Source of the DNA: Hydractinia symbiolongicarpus
Taxonomy: Eukaryota; Cnidaria; Hydrozoa; Anthoathecata; Hydractiniidae
DNA: 64,000 bases
NCBI RefSeq assembly: GCF_029227915.1
Contig: NC_079887.1
Coordinates: 17,049,650 to 17,113,649, forward strand
Reading direction: 5' to 3'
This document shows, in pieces, positions 62,142 to 64,000 of this stretch. The position numbers were made by a program, and so were the translations under genes. Every line of letters begins with the position of its first letter. The stretch's first letter is position 1. Under the pieces are notes generated by a model. The model was not told where the DNA came from and searched no databases. It was given only the letters and a program-made list of their open reading frames with translations.

Positions 62142-62880
62142 ATGATTAACTGTGCTGCTGTTGGGTGTTCAAATCGGTCAAACGATAATCCTGAAATCCT
62201 GAAATAAGTTCCCATAAAATTCCATCTAATAAGAAAAAAATACAACGAAAGAAGTTACTTCAACATACACGACGTGATGGCAATCTTCCAAAGGACGGAA
62301 GTTTTTACATATGCTCTAATCATTTCGAAGTTTTAAATCGCGTTTACAAAACATACAGAGAAGCTATTTTGAATCAATGTGCACCAAACAATGAGAATAA
62401 TTTAATAGGAGAGGGGCGCTGTGACTGGCCAGGCTACAGCGCTAAATGTGGAACATATACTTTTATATTTATTATAGTGACTCGCCATAGAATCAATGTG
62501 GTAAAAAAGTAAAATATAAAAACAAGTTTTAAAATAGCATAAGCTTTTGGGTTAAAACCATCCTCAGTGTATGAGCTCTGATATTAACAAATTTATAGAC
62601 TTCCATATTGTCCACGGTGGAACTGTTGAAAACTCTGGCCGTATGGAAAAGGCAGGTCTCTGTGTCTTATTTCAAAAGTTGGAAAACGCAAATTTTAAAA
62701 TTAAGTCAGTAGCAACAGATCGTCATATTTAAATTCGCGCATTCGTGAAAAAGGAAAAACCAGAAATTAACCATCAACTTGGATTAAGGCTATAATAAAC
62801 CAACTTTGGTGATGTTGTGCTACTTGCGAAGGAGATGAGCAACTTCTTAAGGAATAATGACTCAGTATTTTATATCGTAT
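62142..62880 (+). pseudogene. THAP-domain transposase remnant (P/Kolobok-like)
   Basis: MINCAAVGCSNRSNDNPE gives the C-x4-C half of a THAP zinc finger; a frameshift later SNKKKIQRKKLLQHTRRDG and DGSFYICSNHFEVLN supply the C-x2-H half. Then GRCDWPGYSAKCGTYTF and, after a gap, FIDFHIVHGGTVENSGRMEK and ATDRHI, which fit the DDE core of THAP-type (Kolobok or P-like) transposases. Many stops; the clade is uncertain. Confidence 0.6.
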
Positions 62881-64000
62881 ATTGTGACTCATTACAAGGT
62901 AGTAAAAAAATTCGCAAATTTTTCACTTAGTTGCTTCCACGGTTTATGTTTTTTCAGAACGTTATGAAATCATATGTTTTATTCGCTTCCAGCCTCTTCA
63001 ATATTACGTGACCATGATAGATTTTTTGAAAACACGGATTTTATAAATATTGATATAAAGGTTTTAAATAAAATGTACCAGTTTATATTTGTTTTTTTGA
63101 ATATATTTTTGTCAGTAATTTCAACTGTGAGATTTTTTCAAAATCAGTTTTTTTAACTTGAGTTCCACTTTAAGATCCATCCCTTCTAGCTTCCACTGTC
63201 CGTCTTATAGAGCTTTAGGAAGATTTCACTGTACCTTAAGTGAAGTAATTGTTTGCAGAAAAAAAAAAGATTGCAGGACTTAAGTTTGTAATAGATTCTT
63301 CTGAATTGCGCAAAATGAGCACACTTAATAAAAGATTGCGAACAAGTAACCTAAGTTAATTTTACACTAAGTTTACATGAAAATTGCAAGCCGGAATAAA
63401 GGTAAAATGCGAAATAAAAGTTTTCAAATATCCTTTCTTGTTGTTAGTTCGGAAACATTAATTAATTCCGTACTCTTTTGCACGAAATGAACTTTGCAAT
63501 CGAAAAATCTCTATATTTAGCACACAGGGAAGAAAATACAAATGTTTTACTTACCCATTTAACCTCCTCCATCCACTTTATTTTAAGTTTTTTCTCTCCC
63601 CTTAACCATTGGTTACCTAGTTTGTAGGCAGGAAATGACTGTTCAAATAGCTGACACCTCTAATTAGCGGACAAAAACTGATTGGTGCCCGCTAATTAGA
63701 CTCGGTGTGCGCTATGTGGTCGCTGCATAGAAATTCTTTCCAAATTGGCTTATATTGTTTTAAAAACTTGCCCTTGGGTGTTAGAGTATAGTGGGATCGA
63801 CCTCAAAGTGTGTCAAGAGGCTTATTTTAGAAGAAGAAGGAACCTGAAGACAATATTTATAGTAAATATGCTGTCTTTCCTTCAAAAAAGTAAAACAGAC
63901 TCGAGACCTCACAACTTGAGATTTTGCGCAGACAATTTAATATTTTGAAATTGTAACATATTGCTATAAGTATAATATACACAGACATCTTACATGAATT
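62881..64000. other. AT-rich sequence without a recognisable gene
   Basis: Only short frames without motifs. CTAATTAGCGGAC/GTCCGCT-type segments near 63660-63710 (GCTAATTAG and complement) hint at another small foldback repeat. Nothing further supported. Confidence 0.5.

Overview
The window is metazoan nuclear DNA, most likely from a cnidarian such as a coral or anemone. That is an inference from BEL/Pao, LINE and THAP-transposase debris and from protein families I associate with cnidarian genomes; nothing here fixes the species. About 58 of the 64 kb are degraded virus-like Polinton/Maverick-type transposons, called E1-E4 here. I see no convincing intact host gene.

Layout: E1 (1-17649, left end outside the window); a BEL/Pao integrase fragment (17650-19678) split by a 1.2 kb non-autonomous DNA transposon (18144-19346); E3 (19679-49781), into one of whose genes the full-length 15.4 kb E2 (20465-35853) has inserted; E4 (about 49787-58630), a divergent, rearranged relic; then about 5.4 kb of AT-rich repeat-laden DNA with microsatellites, MITE-like repeats, a tRNA-like SINE candidate and a THAP-domain transposase relic.

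E1-E3 share one gene map between 240-500 bp terminal inverted repeats. From the polymerase end: protein-primed family B DNA polymerase with an N-terminal SAP-like domain (PolB), membrane proteins TM2 and TM1, small ORF84, HNH proteins, a zinc-ribbon protein, an A32-type packaging ATPase, Bro-N/KilA-N-like proteins, a DDE integrase (INT), membrane protein TMp, major capsid protein (MCP), coiled-coil/membrane protein V, structural candidates Y and X, membrane protein W, possible OB-fold protein Z, small membrane protein TM65 and, in E2, a 24-residue-repeat protein. PolB and INT replicate and integrate the element; MCP, ATPase and probably V/Y/X/W/TMp form a virion module. No adenain/Ulp1-like protease was found.

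Nearly every gene carries frameshifts, nonsense codons or deletions, and all three INT copies have a changed residue in the D,D-35-E triad. X is open at 223 codons in E1 and E2, and E2 TMp and Z are also open.

Most interesting: (i) the E2-in-E3 insertion with ACTAC target duplications; (ii) a 17-19 bp palindrome holding both start codons of divergent genes X and Y in all four elements; (iii) an AATAAA-like motif directly before most start codons, perhaps a late-promoter-type signal; (iv) hairpins at convergent gene ends; (v) an HNH gene with Cys/His repeats at different places in E1 and E3.
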